A stretch of DNA of 64,000 bases, taken from Sporosarcina sp. FSL K6-1508. Lineage in GTDB: Bacteria; Bacillota; Bacilli; Bacillales_A; Planococcaceae. The stretch spans positions 4,599,001 through 4,663,000 of the forward strand of contig NZ_JBBOXF010000001.1 in assembly GCF_038007465.1 (NCBI RefSeq), given 5' to 3'. The position numbers and the translations under genes were made by a program. How positions within the stretch are numbered: position 1 is the stretch's first letter; each line of letters starts with the position of its first letter. Under the pieces are notes generated by a model. That model saw nothing but the letters and a program-made list of their open reading frames with translations, ran no database searches and was not told the DNA's origin. This document shows positions 40,805 through 50,571 of this stretch, in pieces.

Positions 40805-42459
40805 TGACTACAAATCAATTACCGCTTTCTAAAAAGGATTCCAGATTATATATGGCATTTATGTACGTGACTTATATAGCCCTCCTTGTGGGAGGCCTGA
40901 TGGGACTATTACAAACACTCGCGCGATCCGGCAAATACACATTGCCTTTCAACATCAATTACTATACAATCCTGACTGTCCACGGCGTCATTCTCGGTCT
41001 CGTTTTGACAACTTTCTTCATCATCGGATTTCAGTTTTCGCTCATGGGAAAAACAGTTGGTATCTCGGATAAACAAAGGAAAATTGCCTGGCTATCATTC
41101 TGGGTTATGGTCGTTGGGACCGTTATGGCAGCGACTACGATTCTTGTAGGAGAAGCATCCGTATTGTATACGTTCTATGCACCACTGCGAGCACATCCTG
41201 CATTTTACTTTGGCCTCGCTTTCGTTATTATTGGCAGCTGGATTGCAGCGTTCGTCAACTTCCGTCAGCTCTATGTATGGAAGAAAGCACATAAAGGCGA
41301 GAAATCACCATTACTTGCATTCATGGTTACAATCAATATGCTGATGTGGTTCATTGCTACCATCGGGGTGGCAACATCTGTCATCATCCAGTTCATCCCC
41401 TGGTCACTGGGCTATGCTGAAACGATTAACGTTCTGCTGAGTCGGACATTATTTTGGTATTTTGGACATCCGCTCGTTTATTTCTGGCTACTCCCTGCTT
41501 ACATGGCATGGTATGTCATTATTCCTAAAATCATTGGCGGGAAGCTATTCAGCGATTCACTTGCAAGAATGGCCTTCATTCTGTTGCTGATGTTTTCAAT
41601 TCCCGTCGGATTTCATCACCAGTTAACAGAACCGGGTATTGATCCGACATGGAAATTCATTCAAGTTGTGCTGACATTCATGGTTGTTATTCCCTCATTG
41701 ATGACAGCATTCTCGATTTTCGCTACATTTGAACTAACAGGTCGTAAGAAAGGGTATAAGAGCCTCTTCGGCTGGTTTAGGAAGCTTCCTTGGAAAGATG
41801 TCCGCTTCCTTGCTCCGTTCATCGGAATGGTGGCATTCATTCCCGGAGGTGCCGGTGGTATCGTTAATGCTTCCCACCAGATGAATGCACTTGTTCATAA
41901 TACAATATGGATTACGGGGCATTTCCATTTAACTGCAGCAACGACAGTTATTCTTACGTTTTTCGGGATTACGTATTGGCTTGTCCCGCATTTGACAGGC
42001 AGAAGACTGACACCGAAGTTGAATAAACTCGGAATCATCCAGACCTTTATCTGGACGATCGGTATGACAATCATGTCAGGTGCCATGCATATCCAAGGAT
42101 TACTCGGCGGACCACGTCGATCTAACTTCTCTGAGTATGCGGGCGGCGAACAAGTTGCAACGTGGATTAATTACCAAATTGCACAGGCAGTCGGGGGAAC
42201 GATCCTTTTCATCGGAATTATCTTGATGGTCTACATTTTCATTCAGCTGACGTTCTTTGCACCGCGCGGCGTTGAAGAATTCCCGATTGCTGAAGAGGAA
42301 GTAAATGCAGAACCGACACCTAAGATTCTTGAAAACTGGTATTTGTGGATTGCGATTACGATTGGTCTGATTCTATTCGCTTATACGATTCCCGTAATCG
42401 ATATACTGAAACATTCACCGCCAGGTTCACCGCCATTTGACTGGCCGATTGGCAGATGA
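40804..42459 (+). CDS. Cytochrome c oxidase subunit I, ba3-type
   Basis: The 551-residue haem-copper oxidase core has about 12-13 membrane helices. It contains the low-spin haem His in TVHG, the CuB/Tyr motif YFGHPLVYFWLLPAY (His with the cross-linked Tyr), further CuB His residues in HHQL, and haem a3 His in TGHFHLT. The sequence belongs to the B-type (ba3) branch, with no subunit III gene nearby. It probably serves respiration at low oxygen (family knowledge). Confidence 0.93.
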   Translation: MTTNQLPLSKKDSRLYMAFMYVTYIALLVGGLMGLLQTLARSGKYTLPFNINYYTILTVHGVILGLVLTTFFIIGFQFSLMGKTVGISDKQRKIAWLSFWVMVVGTVMAATTILVGEASVLYTFYAPLRAHPAFYFGLAFVIIGSWIAAFVNFRQLYVWKKAHKGEKSPLLAFMVTINMLMWFIATIGVATSVIIQFIPWSLGYAETINVLLSRTLFWYFGHPLVYFWLLPAYMAWYVIIPKIIGGKLFSDSLARMAFILLLMFSIPVGFHHQLTEPGIDPTWKFIQVVLTFMVVIPSLMTAFSIFATFELTGRKKGYKSLFGWFRKLPWKDVRFLAPFIGMVAFIPGGAGGIVNASHQMNALVHNTIWITGHFHLTAATTVILTFFGITYWLVPHLTGRRLTPKLNKLGIIQTFIWTIGMTIMSGAMHIQGLLGGPRRSNFSEYAGGEQVATWINYQIAQAVGGTILFIGIILMVYIFIQLTFFAPRGVEEFPIAEEEVNAEPTPKILENWYLWIAITIGLILFAYTIPVIDILKHSPPGSPPFDWPIGR

Positions 42460-42471
42460 TCATGTAACTGA

Positions 42472-42518
42472 AACAGCCCTATTTTCTAAATTTCCCCAGA
42501 TGATTGGGGCTGTTTTTC
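42472..42518 (+). terminator. Terminator of the oxidase operon
   Basis: AACAGCCC at 42472 can pair with GGGCTGTT, followed by TTTTC; an alternative inner CCCC/GGGG hairpin is present. It lies just after the stop at 42459. Confidence 0.65.
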
Positions 42519-42600
42519 GGAGTTAGTCATGGCTCCTCTACAGTTGGTCATAACAATCCACAAATCTATCAGGGCAAACCCTAATTTAGTTATCCCCATT

Positions 42601-42680
42601 AAGAAAAGAGCAAGCGCCTTGGTAGAGGCGCTGGAGCTAGACAATGCTCCAGATTGAAAAACGTATACTTTCTTATCTCT
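42601..42680. repeat. Dispersed 'GGAGCTAGACA' family, compact copy
   Basis: AAGAAAAGAGCAAGCGCC, GGCGCTGGAGCTAGACA, TGCTCCAGATTGAAAAACG and TATACTTTCTTATCT are all present. This short copy resembles the shared core, with AAGAAA and TTTCTT near its ends. Confidence 0.75.
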
Positions 42681-42682
42681 AT

Positions 42683-42729
42683 AAAAAGAGCCTTCCACCG
42701 GATTACATTCCCGGCAGAAAGCTCTTTTT
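42683..42729 (-). terminator. Terminator of the malic enzyme gene
   Basis: AAAAAGAGC and GCTCTTTTT enclose CCGG...CCGG arms. It lies 16 bp past the minus-strand stop. Confidence 0.75.
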
Positions 42730-42744
42730 ATTTCAATCTTTTAT

Positions 42745-44058
42745 TTATAAGTTGTTTGCAACTCGTTCAACTGCAGCTGCTACATTGTGGTGGACATTTG
42801 GATCGAGCGGATGCGGAACGAGATCGCCCGGTTTTGTGCTTTCGACAATTGCTAGTGCTGCAGCGATCAACATTGGATATGTAATTTCCTTTGCATGCGC
42901 ATTGAGCGCCCCCCGGAAAATACCTGGGAATCCAAGGATATTGTTGACGAGACGGCCATCTGCCGCAAATGCCGCGCCCGCCGCAAGTGCGTCTTCCGGT
43001 GCAATTTCTGCGTTCGGATTAGACAAGGCCAAGATGATTTGTCCCTTGCGTACCAACTCTGGTTTGATAAGCCCAGCAACCCCTGTTGTCGCTACAATAA
43101 TGTCGCATGTTGCCATCAATTCTTCAAGAGAATCAACGATGGTGCCGCCATGGCTGGCAAGTCTCTCCCGCGCAACTTCATTGCGATCGATACCGCGCAT
43201 CTCCTTCACACCATATGCCATGAGCATACGGCTGATTGCTAGACCCGCTGCACCAAGACCAATTTGTCCGACAACCGCATCTGAAAGCTTAACATTCGTC
43301 TGTCGACATGCGGATATGACAGAAGCCAGCGTGACAACAGCTGTACCGTGCTGGTCATCGTGCATAACAGGAATTGACAGCTCTGCTTTTAGCCGTTCTT
43401 CAATTTCGAAACAATGCGGTGAACCGATGTCTTCTAGCAATATACCGCCGAATCCTTGATGAATATGTTTTATTGTTTCAACAACCTCATCCGGATCACT
43501 CGTATTAAGCAAAATAGGAATACCGCTAATCCCAGCAAATTGATCGAATAAGACAGCCTTTCCTTCCATTACAGGCATTCCAGCGACGGGTCCGATATTC
43601 CCTAGACCTAAAATTGCAGTACCATCTGTTACGATTGCAACGGTGTTTGATATTCCCGTGAAATATTTTGCCTGTTCCGGATCATTTTTGATAACTTCAC
43701 AGACGTTCGCTACGCCTGGTGTGTAGACGCGACGCAGATCGCCAAGCGAACGGATTTCCATGCGGCCTTTCATATGAATCTTTCCGCCTTCATGTGCTTG
43801 CAATACATCATCCGTTACAGCATGGACGCTAATTCCTTCGCCAATTTGGTTGACAGCGTCCACAATCTGCATCAAATGCTCTTCACTTACACATTGAATT
43901 GAAATATCTCGTATCGTTGATAATGTTCCAACTTTTATAGTCTGAATATCACCAATATCTCCATCTAATTGCCCGATAGCTAACGCGACTTTCGCGAAAT
44001 TCCCCGGCACCGAAGGCGTCTCGATGATTAGATTACGCATGAATTGAACTTGTTCCAT
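42745..44058 (-). CDS. NAD(P)-dependent malic enzyme with N-terminal ACT domain
   Basis: The 437-residue protein has an ACT-like regulatory domain (about 8-80, NLIIETPSVPGNFAKVALAIGQLDGDI) followed by the malic enzyme core. The core has RRVYTPGVA with the conserved Tyr, the metal-binding acidic residues in ILLEDIGSPHCFEIE and MHDDQHGTAVV, and the NAD fold IGLGAAGLAISRML. It oxidatively decarboxylates malate to pyruvate. The ACT domain suggests allosteric control. AGGAGG lies 7 nt before the ATG. It is monocistronic. Confidence 0.9.
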   Translation of the reverse strand: MEQVQFMRNLIIETPSVPGNFAKVALAIGQLDGDIGDIQTIKVGTLSTIRDISIQCVSEEHLMQIVDAVNQIGEGISVHAVTDDVLQAHEGGKIHMKGRMEIRSLGDLRRVYTPGVANVCEVIKNDPEQAKYFTGISNTVAIVTDGTAILGLGNIGPVAGMPVMEGKAVLFDQFAGISGIPILLNTSDPDEVVETIKHIHQGFGGILLEDIGSPHCFEIEERLKAELSIPVMHDDQHGTAVVTLASVISACRQTNVKLSDAVVGQIGLGAAGLAISRMLMAYGVKEMRGIDRNEVARERLASHGGTIVDSLEELMATCDIIVATTGVAGLIKPELVRKGQIILALSNPNAEIAPEDALAAGAAFAADGRLVNNILGFPGIFRGALNAHAKEITYPMLIAAALAIVESTKPGDLVPHPLDPNVHHNVAAAVERVANNL

Positions 44059-44203
44059 TTTAAAACCTCCTGATTATACTACCCTTGCATCATTTTACAC
44101 GGTTAAGACCAGGTCGTAAATGATTTACTTTCTTATATTAAGAAAAGCGCAATCTAGCACATGAAGTGGGAAATTACGGCATCTATTCTTCAATTGTACT
44201 TGC

Positions 44204-46105
44204 CTATTTTACAGGCAAGTACAACTTCTCTTCCCCTATGAACAATGCCATTAGTCTATTTATTTCTTCAATGGGCAACGGTTTGCTAAAATAAAAGCCT
44301 TGGATATCATCACACCCCATTGCTCTCAAACTATTCCACTGTTCTTCCGTTTCAACACCTTCTGCAATTGTACGAAGACCTAGGCTTTGTGCAAGACTGA
44401 TAATTGTTTGAATGATAGCAGTACTCTTTGGATCTTCATCCAACGTGCTAATAAATTGACGATCAATTTTAATTTCTTGGATGGGGAAATGCTGCAAGTA
44501 AATGAAAGCAGAATAGCCTGTCCCAAAATCATCAATTGAAATTGCAAAACCACAATCGCTCAGTTTATGAATCCGTTTTTTTACCGCAACATGATCTTCT
44601 AGCGCGACATTTTCCGTTATTTCCAAAATAAGTTTTTGCGGATCGACACCAGTCTCATCTGCATATCTCATCAAACAAGCTGGAAGTTTAGGATGAAGAA
44701 AATGCCGTGGCGATAAGTTGATAGAAACTGTGAAATGTCCTTGTCCCTGCTCTTTCCAGATGGCTAATTGATTAAATGCTTCTTTAATGACCCATTCACC
44801 GATTGGCGTTATAAGCCCAGTGGATTCGGCAAGTTCGATGAAATCTCCCGGGAAGATTAATCCGCGTTCCGGATGTTGCCATCTAATAAGCGCCTCAAAT
44901 CCAATTACTTCTCCAGAATTGCAATTAACTTGAGGTTGATAAAACAGCCTGAACTCATTGAAATCCAGTCCTTTTCTCAAATTCATTTCGGATAGCATTG
45001 TTTCTTTCATGGATTTCCTCATGCCCGTTTTATAGACACCCCGTGCTTTACGGGGTGACTTGTTCCGCCCCATCCCGAGTGCCATCTGGGCTGCTTGTAA
45101 GCCTTCCTTCACATTACTAACATGATCGGGAAAATACGACACACCGTAGCTGAATGTCATATACACTTCCTGTCCACCAATATCCATCGGTTCCCGCAGT
45201 ACTTGGGCGACGAAATCCAAGTTCATTTCGCGCGTCGCCCGATTCCCTGTATATGGATAAAAAATAATGAAATGGTCGAAGCCAATACGGCCGGTTAACG
45301 CCGGTTCAGGAAACAAGAATTGCAGTCGCTCTGCAGTTTTCTTCAGTACTTGCTCACCGCCGTCATAACCAAGCGCCCCTTGCACTTCCGTAAACTGATC
45401 GAGGACCATATATATAAAAATACCGCGCTCTTTTCCAGTCAAAGACTGTAATTGTTGTGTCGCTTTTTCTGTGAATGAATGCTGATTGTCAAGTCCTGTC
45501 AGGGTGTCAGTGAATGCGAGTTTATGCACATGCTCTTCCACTTCAAGCCGGTAAAGCCGGTCAAACAAGAAGGCAAGCATATCGGCCAGTGATGCAATGA
45601 CAACTTTATCAAACGTTGTCCACGAACGTTTTTTTTCTGTTTCGCAACAAAGCACACCGCCGATTCCTCTACTTAAAAGGATTGAGGCATCTAAAATTGA
45701 ACTAATGGGTATCTGTTCTTTAAAATATGCCTTTTCAAAATCACGCGTAGCTTGATTCGCCATTACATCTTCCACCGCTAATGTTCGCTCACGCTGAATC
45801 GCTTCAAAATAGGAAGGGACATCCGTTTGCAATAGAACGTCGCCTGACGCCTGATTCGAAGTCTGGTGATCACAAATCATTTGAGCAGTTAATGATGTCC
45901 TGTCCTCATTAAATAACCAAATACTTACCCGATTGCACTGCATCACTTCTAGAATTCGGTTACATGTTTCTTCTAGAATGGGTTTAATTGAATCACTTGT
46001 CAGCTTTAATTGTTTTGCCTGCGAAAAAAGTAATTGCTGTTGTTCATGAAGTTCTTCTAATACCGAATTTGCCGACTCAATTGACATCTCAATAGAACGT
46101 TCCAT
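44204..46105 (-). CDS. GAF-GGDEF-EAL protein, probable c-di-GMP phosphodiesterase
   Basis: This 633-residue cytoplasmic protein has a coiled N-terminus, a GAF domain (about 35-185), a GGDEF domain (about 195-360) and an EAL domain (about 375-620). The GGDEF signature is replaced by GFDHF in TGRIGFDHFIIFY, so cyclase activity is unlikely. The EAL domain keeps EALIRWQHP, the Asn in SINLSPRHF, EITEN, DDFGTGYSA, IKIDRQF and a later Glu in AEGVE, so phosphodiesterase activity is expected. The SD AAAAGGAGGGG precedes the ATG. Confidence 0.9.
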   Translation of the reverse strand: MERSIEMSIESANSVLEELHEQQQLLFSQAKQLKLTSDSIKPILEETCNRILEVMQCNRVSIWLFNEDRTSLTAQMICDHQTSNQASGDVLLQTDVPSYFEAIQRERTLAVEDVMANQATRDFEKAYFKEQIPISSILDASILLSRGIGGVLCCETEKKRSWTTFDKVVIASLADMLAFLFDRLYRLEVEEHVHKLAFTDTLTGLDNQHSFTEKATQQLQSLTGKERGIFIYMVLDQFTEVQGALGYDGGEQVLKKTAERLQFLFPEPALTGRIGFDHFIIFYPYTGNRATREMNLDFVAQVLREPMDIGGQEVYMTFSYGVSYFPDHVSNVKEGLQAAQMALGMGRNKSPRKARGVYKTGMRKSMKETMLSEMNLRKGLDFNEFRLFYQPQVNCNSGEVIGFEALIRWQHPERGLIFPGDFIELAESTGLITPIGEWVIKEAFNQLAIWKEQGQGHFTVSINLSPRHFLHPKLPACLMRYADETGVDPQKLILEITENVALEDHVAVKKRIHKLSDCGFAISIDDFGTGYSAFIYLQHFPIQEIKIDRQFISTLDEDPKSTAIIQTIISLAQSLGLRTIAEGVETEEQWNSLRAMGCDDIQGFYFSKPLPIEEINRLMALFIGEEKLYLPVK

Positions 46106-46218
46106 ATGTTCCCCTCCTTTTCAAATGCGACCAATATCTTACTTTGACTATGATTAAAGTATCTATTTAATAGAAAACAGTTCCCATTCAATACATCCCG
46201 AATCAAGAACTGTCTTAC

Positions 46219-46368
46219 TATATATGTTGAAATAAAGAATCCCATTGAACCCACTGCGGCGCTAGGGGATGCCTCCCGCCATAAGCCAAGCAGCTTCGCC
46301 GCTAGTCTTATGTCTTCGGCTGCCCCTTGTAAGGCGCCTACGCTGTACTCATTTGTTCAACGTATATA
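46219..46368. repeat. Intact MITE-like element, 150 bp with 13-bp terminal inverted repeats
   Basis: It begins TATATATGTTGAA (46219-46231) and ends TTCAACGTATATA (46356-46368), a 12/13 inverted match. The inside is palindromic, with GGCGCTAGGGGATGCC, CTTATG/CATAAG and GGCGCC. It has no coding capacity. Other copies or fragments lie at 36406/38495 (split) and 59780, with similar ends near 6362. Confidence 0.8.
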
Positions 46369-46390
46369 AGACTGAATCTTATTGCCTTTT

Positions 46391-48091
46391 TTAGCTCAAG
46401 TCCCGGTTTTCTTCGATTGCAAACCGATTCACAGATGTTTCCAATGCTTCAGAAAGTGTTGATAGCTCACTGGCAGCTTCTCTCATCGCTTCGACTTGGA
46501 AAGACGTCTGTTCGGCAGATGCTGTCGTTTGTTGAACTCCTGCCGCAGACTGCTCGGCGATTGAAGCGACTTCAGTCACACCACTTGTCAATTTGCCGCC
46601 GATTTCCTCAAGATGATCTAGATCTTCAGACATTTCAGCCGTCAATTTATTCATTTCGGAAGCAAGTTTTGAAATTTCTTCAAAGACAACGCCTGTATCA
46701 AGCACTTTCTGCTTTCCATCAGTAACACTTTGATAGCCGCTTTCAAGAGCTTTTACTGCATGTGAAGATCCTGCTTGAACAGCGTTGACAATTGTTGTAA
46801 TTTCACTAACAGAATTCGCAACCTGTTCCGCAAGCTTTTTCACTTCATCTGCAACGACAGCGAAGCCTTTTCCATGCTCACCTGCTCGTGCTGCTTCAAT
46901 TGCCGCATTAAGCGCAAGCAGGTTCGTTTGTGCAGCAATTTCACTAATGACCGTTACGAGTGACGAAATCTCCTTCGTCTGATTATCCAGCTGTTTAATT
47001 GTTTCAACGGACTCAGTGACTACTCCATAAATTTCATTCATCTGGTGAACGGAACTATCCATCATTTCGTTTCCACTCACTGTCCGCTGTAAAATTGCTC
47101 GTGAAGATTCTACAACTTGTCCACCGGCTTCGTTTGCATGTTGAACTTCCTCAAAAAAAGTACCGACCATTTCCGCCATATTCGAAGCAGTATTCGCCTG
47201 TGCTTCAGATCCAGCAGCGAGTTGCTCCATCGTTGCTGCGATTTGATTTGTGGAGTCACTTACAATCTCTGACGTATCGGATAAATTTGTACTTCTATTA
47301 TTCACTTGACGTGAAATCGTTAAGGTATCAGCTAAAATACGCTGCATTTCTTCTCTCATTTTATTAATAGAATGGATTTGTTGTCCAACTTCGTCTTTCA
47401 GTTTTGTTACAAGAGGAGGATCGTTCAAAACCCCTTCTGACATCCGTTCCATTCTGCGGGAAACCGCTATGACCGGTCTAGAAATGCTTCGTGCCATATA
47501 AAAACTAATTAGGATGGCTAGTAAAATAACTACAATCATTATGGCGAAGTTTACCTGTTGTATTTTTTTACCTTTTTCCACATTCTTAGTTCCATCACTC
47601 ATGATTCTATCTTGTCTTGATATCGCAAGGGCATCGAACCCTTCCATCAATTCATTTGCAAGCGGCTCTGCAATTTCATGGTCAAGACGCTCAGCTTCCT
47701 CTTGTTTCCCAGCTTTGACAGCTGGAAAAACCTGATTCGTCAACGTTTCTCGCCATTCGATACTATTGGCGATTAACCCCCTTACTTCCTCCGAGTTAGT
47801 ATTCTGTTCAAGTTCATCCTGAAGGGTCACACTTACTTCCGTTAATCGGTTGAACTCTTCGATATATTTATTATCCCCATACATGATATAACCCCTTGAC
47901 ATAGCTACCCGCTCCGCTATATTGAAAGCTAGCCTTGAATCAGTAATAAGCATCGGTAATTGCTCATTACTGATGTCATTTGATGTTTCAACAAGACCCT
48001 TGATTCCTGTGGCTCCATTCAGACCCAGCAACGTTGCAAGAATCACGACCACTCCGAAGCCTGCCCATATTTTTGCTCGAATTGTTTTCAC
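46391..48091 (-). CDS. Methyl-accepting chemotaxis protein
   Basis: This 566-residue receptor has a membrane helix at about 10-30, a four-helix-bundle extracellular sensor (about 32-180), a second helix (about 183-203), HAMP (205-258) and a long signalling coiled coil. The conserved hairpin tip is IAAQTNLLALNAAIEAARAGEHGKGFAVVADEVKKLAEQ. The GTG start has GGAGG about 8 nt upstream. Its ligand is unknown. It is monocistronic between repeat DNA and the brnQ promoter. Confidence 0.92.
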   Translation of the reverse strand: MKTIRAKIWAGFGVVVILATLLGLNGATGIKGLVETSNDISNEQLPMLITDSRLAFNIAERVAMSRGYIMYGDNKYIEEFNRLTEVSVTLQDELEQNTNSEEVRGLIANSIEWRETLTNQVFPAVKAGKQEEAERLDHEIAEPLANELMEGFDALAISRQDRIMSDGTKNVEKGKKIQQVNFAIMIVVILLAILISFYMARSISRPVIAVSRRMERMSEGVLNDPPLVTKLKDEVGQQIHSINKMREEMQRILADTLTISRQVNNRSTNLSDTSEIVSDSTNQIAATMEQLAAGSEAQANTASNMAEMVGTFFEEVQHANEAGGQVVESSRAILQRTVSGNEMMDSSVHQMNEIYGVVTESVETIKQLDNQTKEISSLVTVISEIAAQTNLLALNAAIEAARAGEHGKGFAVVADEVKKLAEQVANSVSEITTIVNAVQAGSSHAVKALESGYQSVTDGKQKVLDTGVVFEEISKLASEMNKLTAEMSEDLDHLEEIGGKLTSGVTEVASIAEQSAAGVQQTTASAEQTSFQVEAMREAASELSTLSEALETSVNRFAIEENRDLS

Positions 48092-48365
48092 TACTTCATC
48101 CTCCTACTATTCACTTCTATATTACAAAGCAGTTTTCTAAAAATGGAAATGGATACATAGTTTGTCGAAAAAGAAACTATTATAAAGATTATAGCATGGT
48201 TTTTGTAGATTAATAGACAGTTTGAACTACTTTCATTCATAATATTCGTTAATCCTCTCTATATCCATAGAACTATCGAATTTATTAGACGATTGCTCCT
48301 TTTTTCGGTTATAATGAATAGTGGCACGTTACGTAATATCATTCTCTCAAGGAGTTGCAGTTTAC

Positions 48366-49676
48366 TTGTCTTTACAGAAAAATTTTATCATTGGGCTTAT
48401 GCTCTTTGCATTGTTCCTTGGCGCGGGCAATATTATCTTCCCTCCGCTTCTCGGACAAATGGCTGGAGATGAGCTTTTCATCGCTATGATTGGGTTCCTA
48501 ATCACGGGAGTCGGATTACCTCTAATTGCTGTTCTCGCCATTGCCAATGCAGGAGGCGGCTTGGAAACCATTGCAAGTCGTGTCAATCCTTATTTTGGAA
48601 TTGCTTTTACAATGATTGTTTATATGGCAATTGGTCCATTCTTCGGCATTCCACGAACAGCTACCGTTTCATATGAAATCGGTGTGATTCCGTTTCTGCC
48701 TGATAGCATATCCGGCTCAAACTGGCCTCTTGCGTTGTTCACGATTGTCTTCTTTATCATCACGGTGGTGCTTGCTCTAAATCCTGCGAAACTTGTCGAT
48801 CGAATAGGTAAAGTGTTGACACCTGTCTTATTCCTAGTTATTGGGGCACTCGCTGTGAAGAGTATTGTGTCGCCGATAGGAGATATCGGACAAGCACAAG
48901 ACGAGTTTGCGGCGCAACCGTTTTTCCGCAGCTTTGTTGAAGGGTATTTGACGATGGATGTCATTGCGGCACTTGTTTTCGGCATCGTTGTTATTAATGC
49001 GCTAAAAGCAGAAGGTGTAACAGAAAGCCGTGCTGTCATGAAAGCAATGGTTTTTGCTGGACTGGTCGCGGCTACCGGGCTTGCACTTGTTTACGTTTCA
49101 CTTGGTTACATCGGAGCGACAAGCGTCGACGTTATTGGTTTACAGGACAATGGAGGCGCAGTTCTCGCACTTGCATCGACTGTTTTATACGGTCCATATG
49201 GAACAATGATTCTCGCGATGACGATTATTTTCGCTTGTCTGACGACGTCGATTGGTCTTGTTTCAGCATGTGCACAGTATTTTGAACATGTTTTCCCGCG
49301 TAATTCATATAAGACTTATGTATTCATTTTCGCAGGGTTCAGTGCAATTATCGCGAACGTTGGATTGACACAACTTATTTCAATTTCAATTCCAGTTTTG
49401 CTCGCGATTTATCCGCTCGCTATTGTGCTGATGCTGATGTCATTCATCGACAAGTCATTTGGCAGAAAGCCGATTGTCTATATCTTGGCGCTTCTTGCAA
49501 CTGCTTTTGTTAGTATCTTTGACGGATTAAAAGGAGCCGGTATCGATATTAAGCCTGTCAATGATGTGCTTGCTTATCTCCCGCTCTATGAACAGCAAAT
49601 TGGGTGGCTTGTGCCTGCGATTGTCGGTGCACTTGTTGGTGTAATTCTGAGCCCATTATTTAAGAAAAGAGTTTAA
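48366..49676 (+). CDS. brnQ: Branched-chain amino acid transport system II carrier (BrnQ)
   Basis: This 436-residue, 12-helix secondary transporter takes up Leu, Ile or Val with Na+ or H+. The N-terminal IIGLMLFALFLGAGNIIFPP and the following GFLITGVGLPL are diagnostic. A TTG at 48366 is proposed: AAGGAG (48349-48354) lies 11 nt upstream, and a GTG at 48321 would coincide with the expected transcription start of a TATAAT at 48310. No T-box or other riboswitch is visible. Confidence 0.88.
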   Translation: MSLQKNFIIGLMLFALFLGAGNIIFPPLLGQMAGDELFIAMIGFLITGVGLPLIAVLAIANAGGGLETIASRVNPYFGIAFTMIVYMAIGPFFGIPRTATVSYEIGVIPFLPDSISGSNWPLALFTIVFFIITVVLALNPAKLVDRIGKVLTPVLFLVIGALAVKSIVSPIGDIGQAQDEFAAQPFFRSFVEGYLTMDVIAALVFGIVVINALKAEGVTESRAVMKAMVFAGLVAATGLALVYVSLGYIGATSVDVIGLQDNGGAVLALASTVLYGPYGTMILAMTIIFACLTTSIGLVSACAQYFEHVFPRNSYKTYVFIFAGFSAIIANVGLTQLISISIPVLLAIYPLAIVLMLMSFIDKSFGRKPIVYILALLATAFVSIFDGLKGAGIDIKPVNDVLAYLPLYEQQIGWLVPAIVGALVGVILSPLFKKRV

Positions 49677-49714
49677 TTCTCAGAAAGTTTCAGCTTTTCT
49701 TTCCAGTTTCAGTT

Positions 49715-49736
49715 ATACTGAATGAGCATTCAGTAT
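49715..49736. promoter_or_regulatory. Perfect 22-bp palindromic operator upstream of the SCP2 gene
   Basis: ATACTGAATG, AG, CATTCAGTAT form a perfect dyad that ends 16 bp before the GTG start. The TGAATG/CATTCA half-sites recall TetR-type FadR boxes, but the spacing is 4 bp shorter. Confidence 0.6.
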
Positions 49737-49752
49737 GATGGAGGGTTGTCCA

Positions 49753-50106
49753 GTGAAGATACATTTTGATGAGATGACAATGACGGCAATTTGGCTTAAA
49801 ATCGATGAAAAGTTAAACGAGGAACCGGATCCGATTAAAGGAATGACTGTCACCTATTCATTCAACCTAGCCGGTGAAGATGGCGGCCTATACGGCTTAG
49901 CGCTAGCAGATGGCAAAGCCGTTACGCTTATCGGTGATCCCGGGGAAGTTGATTGTGCATTGGCGATGAGTGTGAAAGACTTTAAAAAGCTTCTTGCCGG
50001 CAACTTGAATTCGACCACTGCCTTTATGATGGGTAAACTCAAAGTTAAAGGCAATATTGGTCTCGCATTAAAACTAGAAGGTTTATTGAAACAGTATTCG
50101 TTTTGA
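49753..50106 (+). CDS. SCP2 sterol-carrier-domain protein
   Basis: This 117-residue single SCP2 domain has an amphipathic N-terminal helix, the strand pattern KGMTVTYSFNLAGEDGGLYGLAL, ALAMSVKDFKKLLAGNLNSTTAFMMGKLKVKGNIGLALKLEGLL, and no membrane span. It should bind a lipid or acyl-CoA in its cavity. The GTG start is 7 nt after GGAGGG; the ATG at 49735 overlaps the palindrome and precedes the SD. It is monocistronic. The substrate is unknown. Confidence 0.88.
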   Translation: MKIHFDEMTMTAIWLKIDEKLNEEPDPIKGMTVTYSFNLAGEDGGLYGLALADGKAVTLIGDPGEVDCALAMSVKDFKKLLAGNLNSTTAFMMGKLKVKGNIGLALKLEGLLKQYSF

Positions 50107-50352
50107 TTAAGAAAAGCGCAAGCGCCTTGGTAGACCCGAAAGGCATAAGTCGATAAATGAAGGCAGTCTAAGATCGCGACGTCCTGTCGCAACAAGGAGG
50201 GATGAAGTTCAATCCCTCCCTACTGCATACCTGCATCCTTGCAGGCACGACGTGGCGCTCTTCGCCACATAGCTAGATTGCTTATGACCCGAGCGGCTGG
50301 CGCCTGGAGCTAGACACTGCTCCAAGTTGAAAAACGTCTACTTTCTTACCTT
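50107..50352. repeat. Dispersed 'GGAGCTAGACA' family, long copy
   Basis: It starts at AAGAAAAGCGCAAGCGCC just after the SCP2 stop and includes GGGATGAAGTTCAATCCC (about 50199), a GGCGCTCTTCGCC hairpin and GACTTATGACCCGAGC-like sequence. It ends GGAGCTAGACACTGCTCC...CTACTTTCTTACC. It is the longest copy in the window. Confidence 0.75.
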
Positions 50353-50480
50353 TGAACAAAAGTGCAAGGCGCCTGCAAGGTGAACACAGCCTAAGTCAGC
50401 TGGTGTCTAGACGTGTATTATCACGATTCCCATATTATCTTAAGGTCGAGAAATTCATAATTTCCAATGTAACAAAATGT

Positions 50481-50517
50481 ACCGGCTTCCGTATAAAACG
50501 GGGGCCGGTTTTTATAT
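50481..50517 (+). terminator. Hairpin terminator in the 50.4-kb gap
   Basis: ACCGGCTTCCGT pairs with ACGGGGGCCGGT and is followed by TTTTTAT. It probably ends transcripts from the SCP2 gene. Confidence 0.65.
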
Positions 50518-50571
50518 TCCTATAGAATCATCTGATATGTTGAGAGAAAGAATCTCATCTGTTCAAAATAT

